Source: Paracoccaceae bacterium
GTDB lineage: Bacteria; Pseudomonadota; Alphaproteobacteria; Rhodobacterales; Rhodobacteraceae
Assembly (NCBI GenBank): GCA_027489355.1
Contig: JAIXZY010000012.1
Span: 1-64,000, forward strand
DNA length: 64,000 nucleotides
Reading direction: 5' to 3'
Of this stretch, positions 32,769 to 40,942 are shown piece by piece. The position numbers were made by a program, and so were the translations under genes. The notes beneath the pieces are model-generated. The model was given only the letters and a program-made list of their open reading frames with translations. It was not told the origin of the DNA and searched no databases. The first letter of the stretch is position 1. Each line of letters starts with the position of its first letter.

Positions 32769-34783
32769 GCCAGTTCCGCCGCCATCGCCCGTGCCAGGCG
32801 GATGCCCTGCTGCAGGCTCAGCCGGCCCTCGGGCCAGCAGATCGGCAGGGTGTCCAGCACCCAGGCCTCCAGCGCGTCATCGTCGGGCGGCGTCGGGGCG
32901 TCCCAGGCCTGCGCGGCCATCCGGCGGAAGGTGGCATAGGCCGCCGCCGCCCGGTCTGCCTCGCCCAGATGCGCCCAGGACGCGACGGCCCAGACCCCCA
33001 GATCGGGAAAGCCGTCGGGACATTTCTCGACCGTGGCAATGGTTGCCCTGTGGTCCCCGGCCATGAAGTGAATGCCTGCAAGGTATGCCGTGTAATATTC
33101 CGGGTAGATCGGGTTCAGCTTCACCGCCTGCAGCGCCAGCTCTCGCGCCTCATCGACATGGCCCAGGAAGCCCAGCCCGCTGGCCGCAGCGATCAGCGTC
33201 TCGGCGTCGTTCGGGTTCATGTCGACGGCCAGGCGGAAATGCGAATTGGCCCGTTCCGGCGACCGCGCGATGGCCCAGTTCCAGGCCATGCTGATGTGGC
33301 AGCGCGGATCATAGGGGTCCAGCGCAATCGCCTCACGCGCGTGCTTGAAGGCGGCGGCGCAATCGGCCTTGCGGTTGGCATAGCCGGGCCGGACCATCGC
33401 CCGCGTGCTCAGCACCTGCGCAAGGCTCGCGTGGCTGCCCGCCAGCCCGGGATCCAGTTCGATCGCGCGGCGGAACATCACTTCGGCTTCCGCATCCGCC
33501 TCGGCCGACCAGAGCCGCGACAGCTGGTGCCCCTTCAGCCACAGGTCATAGGCCACCGGGTTGCCGGGCGTGCTGCGGGCATGGCGCAGAAGCGTGATGT
33601 GGTTCACCTGGCTTGCCAGATGCGCCGCCACCGCCCCCGCGACCGAAGAGCTGATCTCCTGCAACTCGTGCTCGCCGACGGGGTAAAGTTGCGACCAGAC
33701 CTCGCTGCCGTCGCGGCAGTCGATCAGCGTGACGAACAGCTTTCCGGTTCCCGTCCGCCAGTCCAGCACGCAGTCCACCGCGAAATCCGCGTCGATGGCC
33801 CGGCCCACAGCACTAAAGTCCACCGCCGTGGCCGACGAGAAGCCCGAGGACGGCCAGGGGATCACGATCCAGCAGCGGAACTTCGACAGGCAGGATTTCA
33901 TCAGGAAGGCGAAGCCCTCGCCCAGATAGTCCTTGCTTGCATCGGTGTGCCGCGTCAGGGGCGGGCGGATGGTGATCCGGGGCGGCCCCTTGCGCGTCAG
34001 AGTTGCCATCGCAGGCTGGGGCAGCGCGGCGGCGCGGGGCAGGGCGACCTCGCCCGCCTTGATCGCGACCAGAAGCTCCTGCGAGGCTTCGCTCGGCTCG
34101 CTGTCCAGCTCTTCGGCCAGCGCCTGTTCCAGAAGCCCGTACTGCCGCAGGGCCGCCGATTGGTCGCCGCGCAGCGCATGGAAGCGCATGATGAACTGAT
34201 GCGCCAGCTCGTGGCTGGGCTCGACGCGCACCAGCTCCTCGGCCACGCGGGTGTCGGTGAAGGCATTGGCGGCAATCAGCTTTTCCAGCTCGTCCGTCAG
34301 CGCGGTCGTCAGGACGGACCGCAGCTGCGACCGCTCGACCTGAAGCCAGGCCTCGAAGACCGGCGCGCTTGGCTGGACCGGACCGAAGAGCTCGCCCCGC
34401 CACAGCGCGGCCGCCGTCAGCAGGGCATTCTGGTCATGCGCGCTGGTGGCGATCAGCTCGCGGAACCGGCGCACGTCCAGGTCGAACCCCGTGGCCTTCA
34501 GCCCGACGGTGAAGCGGTCGGCCTCGACCAGATCCCCGCCCTCCGGCCCCAGCACCTCGCGCAGCTCGCGCAAGGCCTGCCGCAGGCTCGACCGCGCCAG
34601 CGCCTCGGGCGCAGGGTCCCACAGCAGCGAGGCAAGCTTCTCGCGGTTCATCCGCTGGCCGGGGGACAGAAGCAGCAGCCCCAGCAGGCAGCGCGTCTTC
34701 CGCGTCCTGAACGCGACCTCCTCGCCCGAACCAACGCGGGCGATCCGGCAAGAGCCCAGAAGATCGACGTGGAACCGGACCAT
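32765..34783 (-). CDS. SARP-type transcriptional activator with TolB-N-like and TPR regions
   Basis: 672 aa. Residues 1-95 form an OmpR-like winged helix of the SARP kind (TRKTRCLLGLLLLSPGQRMN; SSLRQALRELREVLG), followed by a bacterial transcriptional activation domain of about 150 residues rich in tetratricopeptide-like helices. The middle (SKFRCWIVIPW to DGSEVWSQLYPV) resembles the TolB-N/adenylate-cyclase-associated module, and the C-terminal 250 residues are TPR repeats (AIELDPGLAGSHASLAQVLS). SARPs usually activate nearby clusters, so control of the peroxidase-YcaO genes is plausible but unproved. ATG at 34783 is chosen; an in-frame GTG at 34828 would add 15 residues. A GGAGGT/ACCTCC hairpin (34787-34806) precedes the start. 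Confidence 0.82.
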   Translation of the reverse strand: MVRFHVDLLGSCRIARVGSGEEVAFRTRKTRCLLGLLLLSPGQRMNREKLASLLWDPAPEALARSSLRQALRELREVLGPEGGDLVEADRFTVGLKATGFDLDVRRFRELIATSAHDQNALLTAAALWRGELFGPVQPSAPVFEAWLQVERSQLRSVLTTALTDELEKLIAANAFTDTRVAEELVRVEPSHELAHQFIMRFHALRGDQSAALRQYGLLEQALAEELDSEPSEASQELLVAIKAGEVALPRAAALPQPAMATLTRKGPPRITIRPPLTRHTDASKDYLGEGFAFLMKSCLSKFRCWIVIPWPSSGFSSATAVDFSAVGRAIDADFAVDCVLDWRTGTGKLFVTLIDCRDGSEVWSQLYPVGEHELQEISSSVAGAVAAHLASQVNHITLLRHARSTPGNPVAYDLWLKGHQLSRLWSAEADAEAEVMFRRAIELDPGLAGSHASLAQVLSTRAMVRPGYANRKADCAAAFKHAREAIALDPYDPRCHISMAWNWAIARSPERANSHFRLAVDMNPNDAETLIAAASGLGFLGHVDEARELALQAVKLNPIYPEYYTAYLAGIHFMAGDHRATIATVEKCPDGFPDLGVWAVASWAHLGEADRAAAAYATFRRMAAQAWDAPTPPDDDALEAWVLDTLPICWPEGRLSLQQGIRLARAMAAELA

Positions 34784-34896
34784 GCAGGAGGTCCCCCAAA
34801 ACCTCCCCCCTAGGGTTGCACAAGGCACAAGTCCCTTTCAACAGGCGAGAGCCGGGATGCCTGACCTATTCCGCCGGTTGTGGCGTTCCGGTAGCG

Positions 34897-35730
34897 TCAC
34901 GCGGTGAAGAACGGCCGGGCCTTCATCGTCTCTGGCACCGGAACGCCCATCCGGGTCAGGATCGACGGGGCCAGCGCAAGTTGATCAAGAACCTCATCTT
35001 CGCCCGGCAAGTCGCTGTCGCCAAAGTAATAAAAGGCAAAGTCCCTCTGGTCCTCACCCGTCCCGCCATGATGCCCCCGCGCGTCCTGACCGTGATCGGC
35101 GGTCACGATCACCTCGTACCCGCCCTGCCGCCAGCGGTGGATCCACGGCGCCAGGATTGCATCCATGTGGAAGCACGCGTGGTCCATCTCCTCGCAGTCA
35201 TGGAAAAAGCGGTGGCCCATGCTGTCCAGCGTACAGGTGTGCAGGATGCCGTAGTCGATCCCCTTGACCTCGCAGAGCCGCGTCAGCGTGCCGAAAAGGT
35301 CGTAGTCCGAGGGCGTCATCTGGTTTGCATGCCCATAGCCATGCATCGTGTGGAACCGGCCATGCGTGATCGGCCCCTCCGGCTCATCGTATTCGATGTC
35401 GCGGACCACATCGAACGGCGCGCGGTTGAAGAACTCGGACCAGTAGCTGTGCGTGACCGCCCCGGTGGTCTTCCCCGCCTTCGTCAACTCGCTGAACACA
35501 TCCGGGAAATTCACCCGCCGGATGTCCGCATTGTCCCAGATGTGATGCTTCTGCGGCGGGACGCCCGTGTGGATCGACGCATAGCACGAGGCCGAGGTCG
35601 AGGGCAGCACCGCCCGCATCCGCCTGACCCGCGCCTCGCCCTGTTCGACCCAGCCTTCCAGGTTGCCGAAGAGCCGCCGCCAGTTCCGGTAAGGCACCCC
35701 GTCCAGGATGATCAGAAGCAGTTTTGTCAT
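34897..35730 (-). CDS. Alkaline-phosphatase-superfamily hydrolase (nucleotide pyrophosphatase/phosphodiesterase type)
   Basis: 277 aa. Metal-binding residues of the type I phosphodiesterase family are visible: Asp in LLIILDGVP, the nucleophile region LPSTSASCYASIHTG, HTCTLDSMGHRFF and the C-terminal TADHGQDARGHHGG. Likely acts on a phosphodiester, nucleotide or phosphonate; substrate cannot be inferred. It is the last gene of a minus-strand run, downstream of the peptide ABC operon and separated from it by a paired hairpin (35763-35806), so it may be partly read through from that operon. No signal peptide, so cytoplasmic. Confidence 0.85.
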   Translation of the reverse strand: MTKLLLIILDGVPYRNWRRLFGNLEGWVEQGEARVRRMRAVLPSTSASCYASIHTGVPPQKHHIWDNADIRRVNFPDVFSELTKAGKTTGAVTHSYWSEFFNRAPFDVVRDIEYDEPEGPITHGRFHTMHGYGHANQMTPSDYDLFGTLTRLCEVKGIDYGILHTCTLDSMGHRFFHDCEEMDHACFHMDAILAPWIHRWRQGGYEVIVTADHGQDARGHHGGTGEDQRDFAFYYFGDSDLPGEDEVLDQLALAPSILTRMGVPVPETMKARPFFTA

Positions 35731-35762
35731 GTCTCAAGTCCGTCCCGCAAACCCCCGTGGCG

Positions 35763-35806
35763 CCGGACTTTTCGAAAAGTCCGGACCGGAGCCTTCAAAA
35801 GGCTCC
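35763..35806 (-). terminator. Paired hairpin, probable transcription attenuator after the ABC operon
   Basis: Two perfect inverted repeats in tandem: an 11-bp-arm palindrome (CCGGACTTTTC at 35763-35773, mirrored to 35784) and GGAGCCTT/AAGGCTCC (35788-35795 and 35799-35806). They lie 32 bp past the stop of the ABC ATPase gene. No long T-run follows, so strict Rho-independent termination is uncertain. Same paired layout as at 45189-45236 and inside soeA. Confidence 0.65.
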
Positions 35807-35837
35807 GTCACGATGTCTTCGAAGAAATCGCCGCCGC

Positions 35838-37472
35838 TCAATTCCCCGCGCTTTCCATCTTCCGGTGCGCGATCACCTGCTCCAGCCAGCCCTGTTCCAT
35901 CTCGGGGACCGAACTCAACAACAGGTCCGTGTAGTCGTCGAAGGGGGGTGTCAGCACGTCGGACTTCTGCCCATAGCGCACCACCGCGCCCTTGAACATC
36001 ACGGCGATCTTGTCGGCGATGGCCTTCACCGTCGCCAGGTCATGCGTAATGAAGAGATAGGCCACCTGCTCTTGCGCCTGCAGCTGCAACAACAGTTTCA
36101 GGATGCCGTCCGCCACCAGCGGGTCCAAGGCCGAGGTCACCTCGTCGCAGATGATCAGCCGGGGCTTCGCCGCCAGCGCGCGCGCGATGCAGACCCGCTG
36201 CTTCTGCCCGCCCGACAGCTCGGCCGGGTAGCGGTCGGCAAAGCCCTTGCCCATCTCGATCTGGTCCAGAAGCTCCTGCACGCGCCGGTCCCGCTCGGCC
36301 CCCTTCAGGCCGAAATAGAACTCCAGCGGCCGCCCGATGATCGTCCCCACCGTCTGCCGCGGGTTCATCGCGGTGTCGGCCATCTGGTAGATCATCTGGA
36401 TCTCGCGCAGGTCGTCCTTCGTGCGCCCGGCAAGGTCAGCCGACAGCGTCCGCCCGGCAAAGGTGATCCGCCCCTGACCGGGCGGCAACAGCCCGGTGAT
36501 CGCCCGCGCCAGCGTCGACTTGCCCGAGCCGCTTTCCCCAACCACCGCCAGCGTCTGCCCCGCTGGCAGCTCTACCGAGACGTTCTTCAGCACGTCGAAG
36601 TTCGTCCCCCGATACCGCGCCGTCAGGTTCTGCACCTGCAACACGGGCGGGGCAGGGGCTTTCTCCGTGTGCTCCAGCCCCCGGACCGACACCAGCGCGC
36701 GGGTGTAATCCTGCGTCGGGCGGTGGATGATCTGCCCGGTCTCCCCCAACTCGACCATCCGGCCATGCCGCAGCACCATGATGTCGTCCGCGACCTGAGC
36801 CACCACGGCCAGGTCGTGCGTGATGTACAGCGCAGCAACGTGAGTATCCCGGATCGCTTCCTTGATCGCAGCCAGTACGTCGATCTGCGTGGTCACGTCC
36901 AGCGCGGTCGTCGGCTCATCGAAGATCACCAGGTCGGGCTTGGGACACAGCGCCATCGCCGTCATGCAGCGCTGCAACTGCCCGCCCGAGACCTGGTGCG
37001 GATAGCGGTTGCCGATCGTGTCCGGGTTCGGCAGGCCGAGCTTCCGGAACAGCATCTTCGCCCGCGCTTCCGCCTCGGCCTTGCCCATCAGACCGTGCGA
37101 CAGCGAGGTCTCGATCACCTGCTCCATGATCTGCTTGGCCGGGTTGAAACTCGCCGCCGCCGATTGCGAGACATAGGTCACCTCGCGCCCCCGCAACGCC
37201 CGCAGGGCCTTCGCATTGGCCAGCCGGATCTCGCGCCCGTTCAGCTGGATCGTCCCCCCGGTCAGCCGCACGCCGCCCCGACCATAGGCCATCGCCGACA
37301 GGCCAATGGTCGACTTGCCCGCCCCGGATTCCCCGATCAGCCCCAGCACGCGCCCCTTCTGCAGTGTCAGGTCCACGCCATGCACCAGCGTGACGTTCTT
37401 CGGAGGCTCACCCGGAGGATAAGACGTGGCCTCGATCACCAGGCCCTTGATCTGCAACAGGGGATCAGCCAC
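35838..37472 (-). CDS. Fused double-ATPase of a peptide-type ABC importer (DppD-DppF/GsiA type)
   Basis: 544 aa containing two complete ATPase domains. The first has Walker A GESGAGKS, signature VSGGQLQR and Walker B LVIFDEPTTALD; the second has Walker A GESGSGKS, signature LSGGQKQR and Walker B LIICDEVTSALD. Between them lies the oligopeptide-specific linker region (HRPTQDYTRALVS). It energises the two permeases encoded upstream. GTG at 37472 gives an 8-nt overlap with the permease stop (GTGGCTGA), which fits a coupled operon. Substrate, peptides or opines, is set by the binding protein and not readable here. Confidence 0.92.
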   Translation of the reverse strand: MADPLLQIKGLVIEATSYPPGEPPKNVTLVHGVDLTLQKGRVLGLIGESGAGKSTIGLSAMAYGRGGVRLTGGTIQLNGREIRLANAKALRALRGREVTYVSQSAAASFNPAKQIMEQVIETSLSHGLMGKAEAEARAKMLFRKLGLPNPDTIGNRYPHQVSGGQLQRCMTAMALCPKPDLVIFDEPTTALDVTTQIDVLAAIKEAIRDTHVAALYITHDLAVVAQVADDIMVLRHGRMVELGETGQIIHRPTQDYTRALVSVRGLEHTEKAPAPPVLQVQNLTARYRGTNFDVLKNVSVELPAGQTLAVVGESGSGKSTLARAITGLLPPGQGRITFAGRTLSADLAGRTKDDLREIQMIYQMADTAMNPRQTVGTIIGRPLEFYFGLKGAERDRRVQELLDQIEMGKGFADRYPAELSGGQKQRVCIARALAAKPRLIICDEVTSALDPLVADGILKLLLQLQAQEQVAYLFITHDLATVKAIADKIAVMFKGAVVRYGQKSDVLTPPFDDYTDLLLSSVPEMEQGWLEQVIAHRKMESAGN

Positions 37473-38280
37473 CGCGGCCTCCTTTCAGGCTGGAGGTCCG
37501 GGTCAGGATCCAGTCGGCCACCAGGTTCACGCTGATCGCCAGCGCGGCGATGGCAGCGGCGGGCAACAGCGCCGCGGACTTGCCGTAGATCAGCCCGTCC
37601 TTATTCTCTTTCACCATCCCGCCCCAGTCGGCGAGCGGCGGCTGCACGCCAAGCCCCAGGAAGGACAGGGTCGAGATGAAGAGGACCGCGAAGATGAAGC
37701 GCAGCCCGAACTCGGCCACCAGCGGCGACAGGGCGTTGGGCAGGATCTCGCGGAAGATGATCCAGCCCCATTTCTCGCCCCGCAGCTTCGCGGCCTCGAC
37801 ATAATCCATCACCGCGATGTCGACGGCCACCGCGCGCGATAGGCGGAAGACGCGGGTCGAATCCAGCACTCCCATCACCAGGATCAGGACCGTCAGGTTC
37901 AGCGGCAGCACCGACAGCATGACCAGCGCCACGATCAGCGAGGGAACCGCCATCACCATATCCACGATCCGCGACAGGACCTGATCGATCCAGCCGCCCT
38001 TCACCGCGGCCAGGAACCCCAGGAATGCCCCCAGCGAAAAGGCCAGCAGCGACGAGGCCAGCGCCACGAAGATCGTGATCTGCGCGCCGTAGATCAGCCG
38101 CGACAGGATATCCCGGCCGATGGTGTCCGTCCCAAGCCAGAACTGGGCCGAGGGACCCTCCCATTGCGCGCCCGAGACGTCGGTGATCGCATAGGGCGCG
38201 ATCCATTGCGCGAAGATCGCCACGAACAGGAACAGGCCCGTCAGCACCAGACCGACAAGCGCGGAAAGAGGGATCCTCAT
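37465..38280 (-). CDS. ABC transporter permease, DppC-like
   Basis: 271 aa with about six membrane segments and an N-terminal extracytoplasmic loop (WLGTDTIGRDILSRLIYGAQ), the DppC/OppC family start. The EAA loop is EAAKLRGEKWGWIIFREILP. ATG at 38280 is chosen, giving a 4-nt ATGA overlap with the preceding permease; a longer in-frame extension to 39024 is a shadow of that permease. Pairs with the DppB-like subunit and is energised by the fused ATPase encoded immediately downstream (8-nt overlap). Confidence 0.93.
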   Translation of the reverse strand: MRIPLSALVGLVLTGLFLFVAIFAQWIAPYAITDVSGAQWEGPSAQFWLGTDTIGRDILSRLIYGAQITIFVALASSLLAFSLGAFLGFLAAVKGGWIDQVLSRIVDMVMAVPSLIVALVMLSVLPLNLTVLILVMGVLDSTRVFRLSRAVAVDIAVMDYVEAAKLRGEKWGWIIFREILPNALSPLVAEFGLRFIFAVLFISTLSFLGLGVQPPLADWGGMVKENKDGLIYGKSAALLPAAAIAALAISVNLVADWILTRTSSLKGGRGG

Positions 38281-39233
38281 TTCGGGTGCCTCAGGCGCGG
38301 GTTGGCAAGGATGCCGATGATGTCGGCCAGCATGTTCAGGAAGATGTAGACGGCGGCAAAGATCAGCCCCACCGCCTGCACCACCGGCAGGTCGCGCTTG
38401 GTCACATGGTCGACCAGGTATTGCCCCAGCGCGTTGTAGCCGAACACGACCTCGACCACGACGACGCCGACGACCAGATAGGCCATGTTCAGCATGACCA
38501 CGGACACGACGGGGGCGATGGCGTTGGGCAGCGCGTGTTTCCAGATGATCGTCATCGGGGACAGGCCCTTCAGCTCGGCCGTCTCGATGTAGGCCGACTG
38601 CATGACGTTCAGGATCGCCGCTCGGGTCATCCGCATCATGTGCGCCAGGACGACAAGGACAAGGACGATCACCGGCAGGGCGACGGCCTGCAGCTTGGCC
38701 CAGAAGCTCATGCCCGGAAAGACCATCGCCACGGGCTGGAAGACCGGGAACAGCTGCGTCAGCAGGTAGATGACGAAATAGGCCGCGACGAACTCGGGCA
38801 GGCTGATCGTGGTCAGCGTGATGCCGGAAATCAGCTTGTCCGGCCATTTCCCGGCATAGCGCGCGGCGACGAGGCCCAGGATGATCGCCAGCGGGACCGC
38901 GATCACCGCGGCGCATCCGGCCAGGAACAGCGTGTTGCCAAGTCGCTGCCCGATGGACTGCGCGATGTCCGCGCCATTGGTCAGCGCCTTGCCCAGATCG
39001 CCGGTCAGCACTCCGCCGAGCCACTGGAAATAGCGGGTCAGGGGCGGATCGGTCAGCCCCAGCTTCTCGCGCAGGTTGGCCAGCGCCTCGGGCGTGGCCT
39101 GCTGGCCCAGGATCGCCTGCGCCGTATCCCCCGGCAGCGCCTCGACGCCAAGGAAGATCACGGCGGACACGGCCAGCAGGAGGAGAAGGCCCAGCGCAAC
39201 GCGCTGGACCACCAGTTTCAGGATCGGATGCAC
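38277..39233 (-). CDS. ABC transporter permease, DppB-like
   Basis: 318 aa. The first membrane span (VVQRVALGLLLLLAVSAVIF) precedes the long periplasmic loop with LPGDTAQAILGQQATPEAL and LGLTDPPLTRYFQWLGGVLT, the DppB/OppB signature. The EAA loop is ETAELKGLSPMTIIWKHALP, followed by the last two spans. The start is GTG at 39233, 10 bp after the binding-protein gene ends. Forms the transmembrane pore with the DppC-like subunit, whose start overlaps its stop by 4 nt. Confidence 0.93.
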   Translation of the reverse strand: MHPILKLVVQRVALGLLLLLAVSAVIFLGVEALPGDTAQAILGQQATPEALANLREKLGLTDPPLTRYFQWLGGVLTGDLGKALTNGADIAQSIGQRLGNTLFLAGCAAVIAVPLAIILGLVAARYAGKWPDKLISGITLTTISLPEFVAAYFVIYLLTQLFPVFQPVAMVFPGMSFWAKLQAVALPVIVLVLVVLAHMMRMTRAAILNVMQSAYIETAELKGLSPMTIIWKHALPNAIAPVVSVVMLNMAYLVVGVVVVEVVFGYNALGQYLVDHVTKRDLPVVQAVGLIFAAVYIFLNMLADIIGILANPRLRHPK

Positions 39234-39243
39234 CGCCCGGGCC

Positions 39244-40842
39244 TTACGCGTTCAGCCAGCAGCGGACCTGGGCGCGGCCGTTCATCAGCTCGCCGTTCGG
39301 GTCGTCCTCCCAGCCGCCGATGGTGTCGCTGACACCGGACACGAAGTCGTTGAACATCGGCAGGATCAGCCCGCCCTCGTCGCGCAGGATCTGCGCCATT
39401 TCCGAGTACATGCCCTTGCGCTTTTCCGCGTCCAGCTCGCCCCGCGCGGCAAGCAGAAGCTCGTCGAACTTGGCGTTCTTGAACTTGGTGTCGTTCCAGT
39501 CCGCGGTGGACAGGTAGGCCGTGGTGTACATCTGGTCCTGCACCGGCCGCCCGCCCCAGTAGCTGGCGCAGAAGGGGGCGACGTTCCAGACGTTCGACCA
39601 GTAGCCGTCGTCGGGTTCCAGCTTCACCTGCAGCGGAATGCCCGCCGCATTGGCGCTGGCCGCGAAGAGGTTGGCTGCGTCGACCGCGCCGGGGAAAGCG
39701 CCCGGAGCCGTCGCCAGCACGATGGGGCTGCCGTCATGGCCCGATTTCTTGTAATACTCCGCCGCCTTGGCCGCATCGTATTCGCGCTGCTCGAAGCTGT
39801 CGTCGAACAGCGGATAGGCCGCGTTGATCGGGAAGTCGTTGCCCCGGCTGCCAAGGCCGCCCAGGATCTTGTCGACCATCTCCTGCCGGTTGATCGCATA
39901 TTTCAGCGCCATCCGCATGTCGTTGTTGTCGAACGGCGCCTTGTCGACATGCATGATGAAGACGTAATGCCCCCGGCCCGCCACGGCCTTGATCTGCACC
40001 CCCGGCACACCCTTGAGAAGCTCGACGATTTTCGGGTCCACCCGGTTGATCATGTGGACCTGGCCCGACTGCAGCGCCGCCGTGCGTGCCGTGTTGTCGT
40101 TGATCACCAGGATCTCGATCTCGTCGGCATGGCCGATGGTGCTGTCGAAATAGTTCGGGTGCTTCTTGAACGTGTGCCGCACGCCCGGCTCGTTGATCAC
40201 GACCGAATAGGGGCCCGCGCCGATCCCTGCCGCCGGGTTGTCCACCCCGCCGCCGGGCTGGATCATCAGGTGATAGTCGCCCATCAGGAAGGGCAGGTCG
40301 GCGTTGGCCGCATTCAGCTTCAAGGTGACCATGTCACCCTCGGCCTTCATCTCGGTGATGCCCTGCACGATCCCCAGCGCGCCGGACTGCGCCTTCTCGT
40401 CAGTGTGCCGCTTCAGCGTCGCCACCACGTCCTCGGCCGTCACCGTCCCGCCGCCGTGGTACTCCACACCCTGCCGGATCTTGAACTTCCACTCCGTCGC
40501 GTCTGGGCTGGAGGAAATCTCTTCGGCGATCCGCAGGTCCAGCGTGCCGTCCGGCTTCACGTCGCACAGCATCTCGCCCCAGGTCATGTTGACCTGGAAC
40601 GGCACTTCCGAGGCCGCCACCGCCGGATCAAGGCTGTTCGTCGATTCCCCGCCCTGCATGCCAATGCGGATCACGCCGCCCTTCTTGGCCTCCTGTGCCT
40701 GCGCGGCCTTGCCGAACAGGGCCGAGGCCAACCCGGCCGACACGCCCAAAGCGGTCGTCCGCCCGACGAACTCGCGCCGGGTCATGCGGCCGGCCTTCGC
40801 CTGCGCCACCATCCAGTCAAGCTGCTTGTGCTTGTCGTCCAT
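39244..40842 (-). CDS. ABC transporter solute-binding protein (family 5), Tat-exported
   Basis: 532 aa. The N-terminus carries a twin-arginine signal (MTRREFVGRTTALGVSAG), so it is folded before export. The mature protein is an SBP family 5 peptide/opine-type binder (GGVIRIGMQGGESTNSLDPA; WEFKIRQGVEYHG-like segment reads WKFKIRQGVEYHGG). ATG at 40842 has AGGGAGA spaced 6 nt. It is second in the operon after the CocE-type hydrolase and first of the transporter genes. Peptides, nickel-chelates, opines or glutathione are all possible substrates; the sequence does not decide. Confidence 0.92.
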   Translation of the reverse strand: MDDKHKQLDWMVAQAKAGRMTRREFVGRTTALGVSAGLASALFGKAAQAQEAKKGGVIRIGMQGGESTNSLDPAVAASEVPFQVNMTWGEMLCDVKPDGTLDLRIAEEISSSPDATEWKFKIRQGVEYHGGGTVTAEDVVATLKRHTDEKAQSGALGIVQGITEMKAEGDMVTLKLNAANADLPFLMGDYHLMIQPGGGVDNPAAGIGAGPYSVVINEPGVRHTFKKHPNYFDSTIGHADEIEILVINDNTARTAALQSGQVHMINRVDPKIVELLKGVPGVQIKAVAGRGHYVFIMHVDKAPFDNNDMRMALKYAINRQEMVDKILGGLGSRGNDFPINAAYPLFDDSFEQREYDAAKAAEYYKKSGHDGSPIVLATAPGAFPGAVDAANLFAASANAAGIPLQVKLEPDDGYWSNVWNVAPFCASYWGGRPVQDQMYTTAYLSTADWNDTKFKNAKFDELLLAARGELDAEKRKGMYSEMAQILRDEGGLILPMFNDFVSGVSDTIGGWEDDPNGELMNGRAQVRCWLNA

Positions 40843-40942
40843 TGCCGTCTCCCTGTTGGCCCCGTTCCGGGGATTCTTTTGTTGATTGTGGAATCAATAA
40901 ACCGCGAACCGCCCCGTGCGACAAATCTTTTCTCGCGTGGGG

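Noticed and set aside
31178-34813. 1211-codon plus-strand open frame across peroxidase, YcaO, 126-aa and SARP genes
   Set aside because: Composition is R/P/Q/H-rich with no family motifs; it is the antisense shadow of real high-GC genes with good starts, motifs and ribosome sites.
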